A DNA stretch of 64,000 bases. Source: CAVZCK01 sp963798805 (GTDB lineage Bacteria > Pseudomonadota > Alphaproteobacteria > Rhizobiales > Rhodomicrobiaceae). Position numbers and translations under genes: made by a program. Below the pieces are notes generated by a model. It saw only the letters and a list, made by a program, of their open reading frames with translations, searched no databases and was not told the DNA's origin. How positions within the stretch are numbered: the first letter of the stretch is position 1; every line of letters begins with the position of its first letter. The stretch is taken from the NCBI GenBank assembly GCA_963798805.1, contig CAWCVC010000017.1, positions 248,001-312,000 on the forward strand. Reading direction: 5' to 3'. Positions 42,347-51,105 of the stretch are shown here, piece after piece.

Positions 42347-42509
42347 GTGGCGTCTTGCAATTGCCTTCACCTTCGCCGCTGTCTCAATAAGGCAATTGCG
42401 AGACATAGGCCACACTAGAACTTTGAGTCCACTAGTGTCCCTTGGTCTCCGAATTGCCTTGGCAAGCTTGCGGCAAGGGTGAAGGCAATTCGGAGACGGG
42501 ACACTAGTG
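42347..42509. repeat. Pair of long palindromic repeats between dsbA-like gene and smc
   Basis: Hairpin 1 (42347-42413): GTGG...CAATTGCCTT pairs with AAGGCAATTG...CCAC. Hairpin 2 (42430-42509): CACTAGTGTCCC and GTCTCCGAATTGCCTT pair with AAGGCAATTCGGAGAC and GGGACACTAGTG, interrupted by one 3-base bulge (TTG). The two share GTCTC.(G/C)AATTGCCTT and AAGGCAATT arms, so they look like two diverged copies of one unit. Neither is followed by a T tract. Confidence 0.75.
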
Positions 42510-42549
42510 CGAAGGCGCGCCGCCGCTGACGTGCCATAAGGGATTGCCA

Positions 42550-45500
42550 GTGCAGATCACGCGCCTACGCCTTCTGGGCTTCAAATCTTTCGTCGAACCG
42601 ACCGAGTTGCTGGTCGAGCCTGGCCTGACCGGCGTCGTTGGTCCGAATGGCTGCGGCAAATCCAACCTGCTCGAAGCCCTGCGCTGGGTCATGGGCGAGA
42701 CGTCCTATAAGAACATGCGCGGCGGCGCCATGGACGACGTCATCTTCGCCGGCACCGACACCCGCCCGGCCCGCAACATGGCCGAGGTGACGATCGGCAT
42801 CGACAACCGCTCGCGCCGTGCCCCGGCCGAATTCAACGACAGCGACACACTGGAGATCGCCCGGCGCATCCAGCGCGAGGCGGGGTCGATCTATAAGATC
42901 AATGCCAAGGACGTGCGCGCCCGCGACGTCCAGCTCCTGTTTGCCGACGCCGCCACCGGCGCGCGCAGCCAGGCGCTCGTGCGGCAGGGGCAGATCAGCG
43001 AGATCATCAGCTCCAAGCCGCAGGAGCGGCGCCGCATCCTGGAAGACGCCGCCGGCATTGCCGGACTGCATGGAAGGCGGCACGAGGCCGAGCTGCGGTT
43101 GAAGGCGGCCGAGGCCAATCTCGAGCGGCTGAGCGATGTCATGGGCCAGCTCAGCTCGCAGCTTCAAAATCTGCGCAAGCAAGCCCGTCAGGCCCAGCGC
43201 TATAAGGAAATCTCCGCAGAGCTGCGCAAGGCGGAGGCGATCCACGCCTTCCAGCAATGGAGCGCGGCGTCCGGGCATGTGACCGCCGAGGAGACGGCGC
43301 TGCTCGGAGCGACGCGCAGCGTCGGCCAGCTTACCCAGGCCGAATCCGCCGCGACACGCGCGCGGGCCGAGATCATCGAGACGATCCAGCCGCTGCGCGA
43401 GGAGGAGGCGACCCGCGCCGCCGTCCTGCACCGGCTGGAGGTTGAACGCCAGACGCTGGAGCGCGAGGAGCAGCGCGCCAAGGATCGGCAGACCGAGCTG
43501 GAGACGCGGCTGGCGCAGCTTCAGAAGGACATCGAGCGCGAGACGGACGCAATCGGCGAAGCCAAGGAGCTTCTAAAAAAGCTCGATGAGGAAGAAGAGG
43601 AGCTGCGCGCGGTCAGCGAAGAGGACGCGGTGAGCCGAGAGGTTTTCGCCGAGGCCGTCGCCGAGGCCGCCGAGGCTCTCCAGACCGCCGAAGCCGAGCT
43701 TCAGGCAGCAACCTCCGACGCCGCCGAGGCGCGGGCGAAGCGCTCCCAGGCCGAGGCGCGCATCGCCGAGGCGGGGCAGCGCGCGGCCAAGCTCACGGCC
43801 GAGGCGGCCGGCCTCGATCGCCAGATCGAAGCGTTCGGCGTGGCGCCGGATGCGGTCCAGGAGGTCGAGGCGCTTCGCGAGCAGCTTGCCCAGCTCGATG
43901 ACGAACTGGCCGCGGTCGAGGGCCAGACCGCCGAGCTGGAAGCCTCGCTGCCCCAGCTGCGCGCCCGCGAAAAAGAGGCGCGCGAGGCGGCCAGTCAGTC
44001 GCGGCTGAAGGCGCGCCAGCTCGAGACCGAGGTCGCAACGCTCGTCAAACTGCTCAAACCCAGCGAGAGCGCCAAATGGCGGCCGGTGATCGACGAGATC
44101 CGCGTTGCGCCCGGCTACGAGGTAGCGCTCGGCGCGGCGCTGAGCGACGACCTTGAGGCCGGCCTCGATCCGGATGCGCCCGTGCGCTGGAGCCGCGTCC
44201 CGGCCGACGGCGACCCAGCGCTGCCCGCGGGCGTCGAGCCTCTCGCCGCGCAGGTCAAGGGCCCGCCGGAGCTTGCCCGGGGTCTCGCCCAGATCGGCAT
44301 TGTCGACCGAACCCAGGGCGCCGCCCTGCAGGCCCGGCTCAGGCCCGGCCAGCGTCTCGTCAGCCGCGAGGGCGACATCTGGCGCTGGGACGGCTTTACC
44401 GCCGCCGCCGATGCGCCGACGGCTGCCGCCAAGCGGCTCGCCGAGCGCAACCGCCTCGGCCAGCTCGAAGAGCAGGTCGCGGCGCTTCTCGCCGAGGCCG
44501 AGACCGCCGAGACGGCGCGGGAAGAGGCGAGCGAGGCGGTCAACCACGCCCAGCAGCAGGAGAAGCTGCTGCGTGACCGCTGGCGGCAGCTTCAGGGACA
44601 GGCAGCGAGCAGCCGCGACAGGCTCGCCAAGGCGGAACGCGCCATCCAGGAGCATCAGGCCAAGCTCACTACGCTTGCCGAGGCGGCAAAGCGTGTCGGC
44701 GCCGCCCGCGAAGAGGCAGCCGCCCAACAGGCCGAAGCCGAGGCCCTCATCGCCGCGCTTGTGCCCGCGACCGACCTGGAGGCAAAGCTTCAGGCCGCCA
44801 TGGCCGCCGCGTCGTCCAGGCGCTCCGCTTTCGCCGAAGCCAAATCGCGCGCCGACGGCGTCGACCGCGAAATCCGCGCGCGCCAAACGCGGCTCGAAGC
44901 GATCACGGCCGAACGCAAGCGCTGGCTGGGCCGAGACAGCAGCGCCGAGGCGCAGATCACGACCTTGCGCGACCGGCTCGAGGAGGTACGCAAGGAGCTG
45001 GCCGCCCTTGCCGAGCTGCCGGCCAAGATCGAGGAACGGCGCCAGAAGATCCTCAACGAGCTGAGCCAGGCCGAAGAGCTGCGCCGCCAGGCAGCCGTCA
45101 AGCTGGCCGAAGCCGAAACCGCCGTGCGCGAGCAGGAGCGGACGTTGCGCGAGGCCCAAGCCGTGCTGGCCAAGGCCCGCGAGGAACGTGCCCGCATCGA
45201 GGCGCGCCTGGAAGCAGCCCGTGAAAGGCGGCGCGATCAGGCCCAGCATATCCGCGAGAATTTCGAATGCTCCGCCGAAGAGGTGCTCGCCCTGGTCGGC
45301 GTCGATGGGAAGAAGCCGCTTCCCGCGCATGACGAGATCGAGCAGACCATCGTCAAGCTGAAGGCAGACCGCGAGCGGCTGGGCGGCGTCAATCTGCGCG
45401 CCGAAGAGGAGGCCGCCAGCCTCGGCGCCGAATATGACAGCCTGGAGAAGGAGCGCGCCGATCTCGAAGAGGCCATCGCCAAGCTGCGCCAGGGCGTCAT

Positions 45501-46005
45501 CAATCTGAACAAGGAGGGCCGCAAGCGCCTGCTGGAAGCGTTCGACACGGTCAACGGTCACTTCCAGCGCCTGTTTAAGGTGCTGTTCGGCGGCGGCGAG
45601 GCGGAATTGCAGCTCATCGAGAGCGACGATCCGCTGGAGTCCGGCCTCGAAATCCTCGCCCGTCCGCCCGGCAAGAAGCCGCAGGTGCTCACGCTACTGT
45701 CGGGCGGGGAGAAGGCGCTGACCGCGCTCGCGCTGATCTTCGCCGTCTTCCAGACCAACCCGTCGCCGATCTGCGTGCTCGACGAGGTCGACGCACCGCT
45801 CGACGACGCCAATGTGCACCGTTTCTGCGCCATGCTGGAGGAGATGACGAAGACGACCGACACGCGTTTCCTCGTCATCACGCATAATCCGATCACCATG
45901 GCGGCGATGGACCGGCTGTTCGGCGTCACCATGCAGGAAAAAGGCGTCAGCCAGCTCGTCTCGGTCGACCTGCAGACGGCGGAGAGATTCCGCGAGGCGG
46001 GTTAA
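42550..46005 (+). CDS. smc: Chromosome segregation ATPase SMC
   Basis: 1151 residues. GTG start at 42550 chosen over TTG 42544 because AAGGGA at 42537-42542 gives ideal spacing and the product then begins MQITRLRLLGFKSFVEP as in the family. N-terminal Walker A GPNGCGKSN (about 31-39), long coiled coils flanking a hinge (about 490-630), C-terminal signature LLSGGEKALTALAL and Walker B CVLDEVDAPLDDAN. Forms the ring that compacts and aligns replicated chromosomes. Confidence 0.97.
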   Translation: MQITRLRLLGFKSFVEPTELLVEPGLTGVVGPNGCGKSNLLEALRWVMGETSYKNMRGGAMDDVIFAGTDTRPARNMAEVTIGIDNRSRRAPAEFNDSDTLEIARRIQREAGSIYKINAKDVRARDVQLLFADAATGARSQALVRQGQISEIISSKPQERRRILEDAAGIAGLHGRRHEAELRLKAAEANLERLSDVMGQLSSQLQNLRKQARQAQRYKEISAELRKAEAIHAFQQWSAASGHVTAEETALLGATRSVGQLTQAESAATRARAEIIETIQPLREEEATRAAVLHRLEVERQTLEREEQRAKDRQTELETRLAQLQKDIERETDAIGEAKELLKKLDEEEEELRAVSEEDAVSREVFAEAVAEAAEALQTAEAELQAATSDAAEARAKRSQAEARIAEAGQRAAKLTAEAAGLDRQIEAFGVAPDAVQEVEALREQLAQLDDELAAVEGQTAELEASLPQLRAREKEAREAASQSRLKARQLETEVATLVKLLKPSESAKWRPVIDEIRVAPGYEVALGAALSDDLEAGLDPDAPVRWSRVPADGDPALPAGVEPLAAQVKGPPELARGLAQIGIVDRTQGAALQARLRPGQRLVSREGDIWRWDGFTAAADAPTAAAKRLAERNRLGQLEEQVAALLAEAETAETAREEASEAVNHAQQQEKLLRDRWRQLQGQAASSRDRLAKAERAIQEHQAKLTTLAEAAKRVGAAREEAAAQQAEAEALIAALVPATDLEAKLQAAMAAASSRRSAFAEAKSRADGVDREIRARQTRLEAITAERKRWLGRDSSAEAQITTLRDRLEEVRKELAALAELPAKIEERRQKILNELSQAEELRRQAAVKLAEAETAVREQERTLREAQAVLAKAREERARIEARLEAARERRRDQAQHIRENFECSAEEVLALVGVDGKKPLPAHDEIEQTIVKLKADRERLGGVNLRAEEEAASLGAEYDSLEKERADLEEAIAKLRQGVINLNKEGRKRLLEAFDTVNGHFQRLFKVLFGGGEAELQLIESDDPLESGLEILARPPGKKPQVLTLLSGGEKALTALALIFAVFQTNPSPICVLDEVDAPLDDANVHRFCAMLEEMTKTTDTRFLVITHNPITMAAMDRLFGVTMQEKGVSQLVSVDLQTAERFREAG

Positions 46006-46184
46006 GCTCTTTAATCCCAGCCTTCAGCACTGACCGAAACACTCTGCTGTCCCAGATACGCCGAACGCAATATCCTGGCATCGATTATGCAAGCAGGCTT
46101 GCAGGAATGTGAGCGCCCGGCTGATGGCTGCTTGCGCGGCTTCCAGTACAACACTCGGCTAACGTCTTAAGAGGTCTGGTCACG

Positions 46185-46733
46185 ATGATGATGGTCCGCG
46201 ATCTCATCCCCGAAGATCTGGCAGCCGTCACGCGGATTTACGAGCATTACGTCCTCCACGGCACCGCGACCTTCGAGGAAATTCCGCCCTCTCTCGCCGA
46301 AATGTCCGAACGGCATGAGCAGATCCGCGCACAAGGGCTGCCCTGGCTAGTGGCGGAAGCCGACGGCGCAGTGATCGGCTACGCCTATGCCGGTCTGTTC
46401 CACCGCCGCTCCGCCTACCGCTTCACTCTGGAAAACAGCGTCTATATCGACCCGGCGCATCACAGGCGCGGCGCCGGTCGGGCCCTCGTCATCGAGCTGA
46501 TCCGGCGCTCCGAGGCACTCGGCTACCGGCAGATGATGGCCATCATCGGCGATAGCGCCAATCACGGCTCGGTCGGTCTTCATAAGGGGCTCGGATTCCG
46601 GCTTGTCGGCACCTATATGAAGGTAGGATTCAAATTCGGCCGCTGGCTGGATGTGGTGCTGATGCAGCGCGGGCTGGGCGAGGGCGCCGATACGGTCCCG
46701 CCAGGCGCCCGGGCGGGCGTCCAGGCCCCATAA
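46185..46733 (+). CDS. GNAT acetyltransferase, phosphinothricin-acetyltransferase-like
   Basis: 182 residues. GNAT motifs: VRDLIPEDLAAVTRIYEHYVLHGTATFEEIPP at the start, WLVAEADGAVIGYAYAG, and the acetyl-CoA loop YIDPAHHRRGAGRALVIELI (Q/RxxGxG/A type), then GLHKGLGFRLVGTYMKVGFKFGRWLDVVLMQR. This is the Pat/Bar/YncA-like group, which acetylates amino groups of small molecules such as phosphinothricin or methionine sulfoximine. Substrate not proven. Not part of the atp operon (88 bp gap). Confidence 0.9.
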   Translation: MMMVRDLIPEDLAAVTRIYEHYVLHGTATFEEIPPSLAEMSERHEQIRAQGLPWLVAEADGAVIGYAYAGLFHRRSAYRFTLENSVYIDPAHHRRGAGRALVIELIRRSEALGYRQMMAIIGDSANHGSVGLHKGLGFRLVGTYMKVGFKFGRWLDVVLMQRGLGEGADTVPPGARAGVQAP

Positions 46734-46821
46734 ATCCGGCTTTTCCTTTCAGGCACGATGCTCTAAGGTCCGCGGCGAATATGCGTGCCGAGCCAAGCGG
46801 CGCTTTTTCTCCGAGGCTTTC

Positions 46822-47178
46822 ATGATCCAGTCAGCGTCCGGCGGCGGCCGTGATCCGCAAGACGGCGATCCGGACTATAGCGACATCAAACGCCGGCTCG
46901 ACAGGCTCGGCAATGAGCTGAAGCATGTGAAAAAGGACGAGGCGAACGGCCGCGACCGGAACGCCGAGGCCGAAGCGCGCGGACGCGCAATGGGCTGGGC
47001 CTTCCGCCTCGCCACCGAGCTGGTCGCCGGCGTTTTCGTCGGCGGCGCCATGGGCTGGCTGCTCGACCGGCTGTTCGGCACTGCGCCCATTTTACTCATT
47101 GTATTTCTGCTTTTGGGTATTGCAGCCGGGCTGCTCAATTCGGTAAGAGCAGCGCAACGTATGCAGAAAGAGCTTTAA
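46822..47178 (+). CDS. atpI: ATP synthase assembly protein I (AtpZ/AtpI)
   Basis: 118 residues: a charged N-terminus (RRLDRLGNELKHVKKDEANGRDRNAEAEARGRAM) and two membrane helices (LATELVAGVFVGGAMGWLLDRLFG, ILLIVFLLLGIAAGLLNSV). AtpI helps assemble the c-ring and may transport Mg2+. First gene of the F0 operon, 18 bp before atpB. Confidence 0.93.
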   Translation: MIQSASGGGRDPQDGDPDYSDIKRRLDRLGNELKHVKKDEANGRDRNAEAEARGRAMGWAFRLATELVAGVFVGGAMGWLLDRLFGTAPILLIVFLLLGIAAGLLNSVRAAQRMQKEL

Positions 47179-47196
47179 ACGGATGGATGGCAGGAC

Positions 47197-48033
47197 GTGG
47201 CGGGGACCAGTTGGATCTTAGCGCAGGCAGGCGGGACGGCAAGTCAGGCTGCCGGGGGGCATGAGGCGGCCGCTCAAGGAGCGGCAGCGCCCCATGAGGG
47301 CCTCACCATCGACCCGATGCATCAGTTCGCGATCGACCGCTACGTGCCGATCCACATCTTCGGCATCGACGCCTCCTTCACGAATTCGGCGCTGTTCATG
47401 CTGATTGCGGTCGGTTTGATCACGGTCTTCTTCGTCTACGCCATGCGCGGCCATGCACTCGTCCCGAACCGGCTGCAGTCGACGGCCGAGCTGTCCTATG
47501 AATTTGTTGCCAAGATGGTGACGGACAATACGGGCGAGGCAGGTAAGCCGTTTTTTCCGTTCGTATTCTCGCTGTTCTTCTTCATCCTGTCGCTGAATGT
47601 GATCGGCATGGTGCCTTATACCTTCACCGTGACGAGCCATATTATCGTGACGTTCTCGCTGGCGCTGTTCATCTTCATTCTGGTCACCGTCGTCGGCTTC
47701 ATCAAGAACGGGCCGCGCTTCCTGAAGCTCTTCGTGCCTTCGGGCGTGCCTATCTGGCTTCTGCCGCTCCTCATCGTCATCGAGATGATCTCCTATATGA
47801 TCCGCCCGATCAGCCTGTCCGTTCGTCTCTTCGCCAATATGATGGCGGGTCACATGATGCTTCAGGTCTTCGCCGCCTTTGTGGTCGCCATGGGCATTAT
47901 CGGCGGCCTTGCACCGCTCGTCTTCATGGTGGCGTTCACGGGTCTCGAATTCCTCGTCGCCTTCCTCCAGGCCTTCGTCTTCGCGGTTCTCACCTGCATC
48001 TATCTCAATGATGCTCTGCATATGCATCACTAA
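47197..48033 (+). CDS. atpB: ATP synthase F0 subunit a
   Basis: 278 residues, GTG start. Five to six membrane helices; the essential Arg is in SLSVRLFANMMAGH, and the C-terminal helix has EFLVAFLQAFVFAVLTCIYL with the conserved Glu/Gln positions. Forms the proton half-channels with the c-ring. Confidence 0.97.
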   Translation: MAGTSWILAQAGGTASQAAGGHEAAAQGAAAPHEGLTIDPMHQFAIDRYVPIHIFGIDASFTNSALFMLIAVGLITVFFVYAMRGHALVPNRLQSTAELSYEFVAKMVTDNTGEAGKPFFPFVFSLFFFILSLNVIGMVPYTFTVTSHIIVTFSLALFIFILVTVVGFIKNGPRFLKLFVPSGVPIWLLPLLIVIEMISYMIRPISLSVRLFANMMAGHMMLQVFAAFVVAMGIIGGLAPLVFMVAFTGLEFLVAFLQAFVFAVLTCIYLNDALHMHH

Positions 48034-48077
48034 ATCCATCCAACCAAAACCTCATCAACGTCCCAGGAGATCAAGAC

Positions 48078-48305
48078 ATGGACGCAGCAGCAGCAAAGCT
48101 CATCGGCGCGGGTCTCGCATGCTCGGCGCTGATCGGCGCCGGCGTCGGCATCGGCAGCATTTTCAGCGGCTATCTGTCGGGCGCGCTCCGCAATCCGTCG
48201 GCGGCTCCCGGCCAGTTCCCGAACCTGCTGCTCGGCTTTGCCCTCGCCGAAGCCACCGGCCTGTTCGGCCTGGTCGTGGCGCTCATCATCCTGTTTGTGT
48301 TCTAG
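48078..48305 (+). CDS. atpE: ATP synthase F0 subunit c
   Basis: 75-residue hairpin of two helices joined by the polar loop SGALRNPSAAPGQ. Gly-rich first helix (GAGVGIGSIFSGYL) and proton-binding Glu in FALAEATGLFG. The sequence around that Glu has no sodium-site signature, so proton coupling is expected. ATG preceded by CCAGGAGATC. Confidence 0.98.
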   Translation: MDAAAAKLIGAGLACSALIGAGVGIGSIFSGYLSGALRNPSAAPGQFPNLLLGFALAEATGLFGLVVALIILFVF

Positions 48306-48413
48306 GCGGCGTCGTTTTCGCAGCCGGCGCACAATGGGCTGTGCCGGCCCCGTGAGAGTTCAGGACGGCCGCTTCCGGGTTCCGTCCCAAACGCCGCTAA
48401 AAGGTCGCAAGAC

Positions 48414-48899
48414 ATGCCGCAATTAGATCCCGCCAATTTCGCTCCCCAGATCATCTGGCTCGCGATCACCTTCATCCTGCTCTATGTGCTGATGGTCCAC
48501 CTGGCCCTGCCTCGCGTCGGAAGCATGCTGGAAGAGCGGCGGGACCGGATCGCCGGCGACATTGCCGCCGCCGCCAGGTTGCGTGAGGATACCGAACACG
48601 CCATCGAGGATTACGAGAAGGCGCTCGCGGACGCACGGGCGCGCGCCCAGGCGATCGCGCGCAAGGCGCGTGAGGAAATGACCGCCGATATGGATCGCCA
48701 GCGCGCCGAGGTCGACGCGGAGATGACAGCCAAAACCGCCGATGCCGAAAAACGCATCAACGCGCTCAAAGAGTCGGCTCTCGGCCATGTTCGCGAAATT
48801 GCTACGGAGACGGCAGAAGCTCTCGCTGCCCGTTTATTGGGCAAACCGGTCGACCCATCAGAATTAAAGGCCGCGGTCAACGAAGTGCTTGGCAACTGA
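48414..48899 (+). CDS. atpG: ATP synthase F0 subunit b'
   Basis: 161 residues: one N-terminal membrane helix (IIWLAITFILLYVLMVHLAL) followed by a long Glu/Ala/Arg coiled coil. It is the b' form typical of alphaproteobacteria and phototrophs, which forms a heterodimeric stator stalk with b. The symbol atpF' is also in use. 12 bp precede atpF. Confidence 0.95.
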   Translation: MPQLDPANFAPQIIWLAITFILLYVLMVHLALPRVGSMLEERRDRIAGDIAAAARLREDTEHAIEDYEKALADARARAQAIARKAREEMTADMDRQRAEVDAEMTAKTADAEKRINALKESALGHVREIATETAEALAARLLGKPVDPSELKAAVNEVLGN

Positions 48900-48911
48900 C
48901 GAGGGTATGCT

Positions 48912-49397
48912 ATGTTTAGTTCCCCCGAACTTTGGGTACTCGTATCCTTTGTCCTGTTTCTGGCGCTTCTCGTGTATTACAACATTCCGTCAAAAATAAC
49001 CAAAGCACTGGATGAGAGAGCCGATCGGATTCGTGCCGAACTTGAGGAGGCGCACCGCCTTCGCGAGGAAGCACAGTCAATTCTGGCCGATTACCAGCGC
49101 AAGCGGCGGGATGCGGAAAAGGAGGCCGAGGATATTATTGCGATGGCACGGAGGGAGGCGCAGTTTTACGCTGAAGAGTCGCGCAAGGCCCTGAATAAAT
49201 CCTTGCAGCGGCGCGTGAAGCTTGCCGAGGAAAAAATCGCCCGTGCCGAGGAGCAGGCCGTTATTGAGATCCGCTCCCGGTCAGTCGATGCGGCAGCAGC
49301 CGCGGCTGAAATCATCATCGCTCGAGACCTCAAAGGCAAGTCGGCGGAAGACTTGGTGACGAAAAGCATCAGAGACGTTGGCACCAAGTTGAACTGA
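48912..49397 (+). CDS. atpF: ATP synthase F0 subunit b
   Basis: 161 residues: membrane helix LWVLVSFVLFLALLVYYNIP then a continuous coiled coil (LDERADRIRAELEEAHRLREEAQ). Peripheral stalk component. Last gene of the F0 operon; a strong terminator follows, so the F1 genes must lie elsewhere, which is normal for alphaproteobacteria. Confidence 0.96.
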   Translation: MFSSPELWVLVSFVLFLALLVYYNIPSKITKALDERADRIRAELEEAHRLREEAQSILADYQRKRRDAEKEAEDIIAMARREAQFYAEESRKALNKSLQRRVKLAEEKIARAEEQAVIEIRSRSVDAAAAAAEIIIARDLKGKSAEDLVTKSIRDVGTKLN

Positions 49398-49433
49398 GGC
49401 TTTGGCCCAGGTCCTGTGGGAGGAGAGGAACTT

Positions 49434-49460
49434 ACCGGGTTCTCGTGACCCGGTTTTTCT
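49434..49460 (+). terminator. Intrinsic terminator of the F0 ATP synthase operon
   Basis: 7-bp stem ACCGGGT/ACCCGGT, loop TCTCGTG, followed by TTTTCTTTT. It lies 37 bases after the atpF stop codon. Confidence 0.9.
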
Positions 49461-49650
49461 TTTGCGGCAGGCGATAAGCTTGCCAGTTTTATTGCCTATC
49501 CGGTAGCGGGTTAGTTTGAACCTTCCTTGACCTCATAGGGTCCGCGCTTGCCCGGCCTGGGTAGCTTCAAGGGGGGCTTTGTGACCATCGGACGTGAGTT
49601 GAACGCGGTTTGCGGATATACTCGCTCATAAGGTGATCGGGAGGGTTCCG

Positions 49651-49839
49651 ATGAACCAGCACACCCTAACGGCCTATGTGGTTGGAACGATACTCGTGTG
49701 GGGCGCGATCCTAATCGCCGTATGGTTCCTTGCACCTTCGCACACAAGAGACATGATGCACCTGTGCGGAATGTTCTATATCGGCATGCTGGCGATGTAT
49801 ATCGCCCAGCACGTTTATCCCTTCCACCCGTGGCATTGA
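49651..49839 (+). CDS. Small two-helix membrane protein, hypothetical
   Basis: 62 residues from ATG 49651, preceded by GGGAGGG at good distance. Two hydrophobic helices (TAYVVGTILVWGAILIAVWFL and MMHLCGMFYIGMLAMYIAQHV) joined by a short polar loop, ending YPFHPWH. His- and Met-rich second helix is notable. No family recognised. Followed at once by the second copy of the dispersed repeat. Confidence 0.55.
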   Translation: MNQHTLTAYVVGTILVWGAILIAVWFLAPSHTRDMMHLCGMFYIGMLAMYIAQHVYPFHPWH

Positions 49840-49848
49840 CAGCTAAAC

Positions 49849-49951
49849 GCATCGGACCGAAAAGTGCGAAGCGGTTTTCGGACAAATCCGATGCCAAAAC
49901 AGACAGCTACAGCGGCGTTTCCGATGCCAACTAAAAGTCCGCCGCTCTAAA
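49849..49951 (+). repeat. Dispersed ~100-bp palindromic repeat, copy 2
   Basis: Begins GCATCGGACCGAAAAGTGCG and includes the same hairpin core as copy 1 at 26310-26407 (stems GCATCGGA/TCCGATGC and CCGAAAA/TTTTCGG), then GGCGTTTCCGATGCCAAC and AAAAGTCCGCCGCTCTAAAG. It is the inverted complement of copy 1 with few changes. It starts 10 bases after the stop codon of the small membrane protein gene. Confidence 0.8.
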
Positions 49952-50490
49952 GAACCCGGCTGCGATTTCAAACTGAGACGCTACCGCCTATCCGCCAGCC
50001 GCCCCTCGGCTGGTGATTTTGGCGCAGCCGAGTCGTAATAAAGTATTCTCATAAAATTCTAAGCAGAATATCACATGAAATCCTTCATATCTAGAAACTT
50101 GTTGCCCCTGATCGGCTTGTGATTGAATATATACAGTATGCTCCGCATCGAAAGTTATTGATGTTGATCAAGCCCTGATCGTCTCAGCCGGATTTACGGT
50201 CCAGCGGTAAAATTCAACATCGATTCGGCGATTCGCATTCGGGGAAAACAAAACAAATATAAGTGACTGCTTCTTGGGGCGTTCGGATTTTTCGCAATGG
50301 CCGCGGATCTCGGCGGCGGCATGAAGGACATGCCGCCGGGCCAGGCCTATGCAACGGAATACGGCCGGGCGCCGGCTCTATAGAGGCCGCCAGCAGGGAT
50401 GCCGGCGGCCTTCGACTGAGCGCAAACGCGACAACTGACGCTACGACGCCACGCACGCAACTAACGCAACACACGCAACCGTCACAGATC
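49952..50490. other. Intergenic region, AT-rich, no clear gene
   Basis: Holds an AT-rich stretch (50030-50150), a perfect FNR/FixK-type palindrome at 50158-50171 and a 28-codon ATG frame at 50297-50383 (starts MAADLGGGMKDM) followed by an 8-bp hairpin AGGCCGCC/GGCGGCCT (about 50383-50411) without T tract. The small frame has high GC but no recognisable family and no strong ribosome binding site, so it is not called as a gene. Overlapping longer frames on either strand look like chance. Confidence 0.5.
50158..50171. promoter_or_regulatory. Candidate FNR/FixK/Anr binding site
   Basis: TTGAT-GTTG-ATCAA, a perfect match to the palindromic consensus TTGAT-N4-ATCAA of FNR/FixK-type oxygen-responsive regulators. 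No recognised gene starts within 150 bases downstream on either strand, so the target, if any, is unknown; chance occurrence is possible. Confidence 0.4.
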
Positions 50491-50955
50491 TCAGTAGCGG
50501 CAGGGCGTGGCGATCGCCTCGCAGCTTTTCAGCGCGCCGATCCGGGTACAGACGATCTCGGCATCGCGGGCAATGTTCCAGTTGGCATATTGGTCGCCAT
50601 GGACGAAGCGCGTCTCGCGGATCCAGGCGAAGCGGGCGCTGTTCCTGGCGAATACCGTCACCAGATTGCGCTTGCCGACGGCCCGGACCAGGGCGACGCA
50701 ACGGTCGCGGTCATAATCGCGGTCGTCATCGCGATCATACGAATGCCGGTAGGTCCTGTCCGGATAGGGCCGGTCGCGGTCGGACTCGCAGGTATCCGCA
50801 TAAGGGTGCTCCTCGCAATATTGGCCCTGGCGATGATAGGCGCCGGACTTGCCGTCATCATCATCGTCGAACAGGCTGGCGGCGTGCGCGCCCGAAGCGG
50901 CGACCATTGCCGCGGCAAAGGCTAAAGCAGTCAATTTTAACGAAAATGTCTTCAT
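50491..50955 (-). CDS. Exported acidic/Arg-rich protein, unknown
   Basis: 154 residues with a clear signal peptide (KTFSLKLTALAFAAAMVAASGAHA) followed by SLFDDDDDGKSGAYHRQ and a remarkable Asp/Arg repeat (DRPYPDRTYRHSYDRDDDRDYDRD, residues about 60-85, split here in description only by composition). Six cysteines beyond the signal peptide suggest periplasmic disulphides. C-terminal half CVALVRAVGKRNLVTVFARNSA looks like a small folded domain. No family recognised. ATG at 50955 is preceded by GGGAGAGCACCG. Confidence 0.7.
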   Translation of the reverse strand: MKTFSLKLTALAFAAAMVAASGAHAASLFDDDDDGKSGAYHRQGQYCEEHPYADTCESDRDRPYPDRTYRHSYDRDDDRDYDRDRCVALVRAVGKRNLVTVFARNSARFAWIRETRFVHGDQYANWNIARDAEIVCTRIGALKSCEAIATPCRY

Positions 50956-51105
50956 CGGTGCTCTCCCTAATTCGCGGGGGCCGATCCTTCAGAGATCTTG
51001 CGTCCCTTGAACTCGGGAAGAGATTAGAGCGCCGAAACTGAACGCAGCTCGAAGGCCGCGTTCATCTGGAATTAACGCTTTTATCCGCCGCCCTTGCCGG
51101 CCGGC

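Noticed and set aside
43573..45561. 662-codon minus-strand frame opposite smc
   Set aside because: Leu/Gly/Arg-rich shadow of the smc coiled coil; no independent signals.
46089..46135. GCAAGCAG/CTGCTTGC inverted repeat upstream of the acetyltransferase gene
   Set aside because: 8-bp arms with a 31-base loop; likely chance in a GC-rich genome.
50214..50474. 86-codon minus-strand frame upstream of the FNR-like box region
   Set aside because: Arg/Pro/Cys-rich, no ribosome binding site, no family.
50263..50925. 220-codon plus-strand frame
   Set aside because: Antisense to the exported protein gene that has a clear signal peptide; hydrophobic Val/Ile stretch is the complement of Asp/Arg codons.
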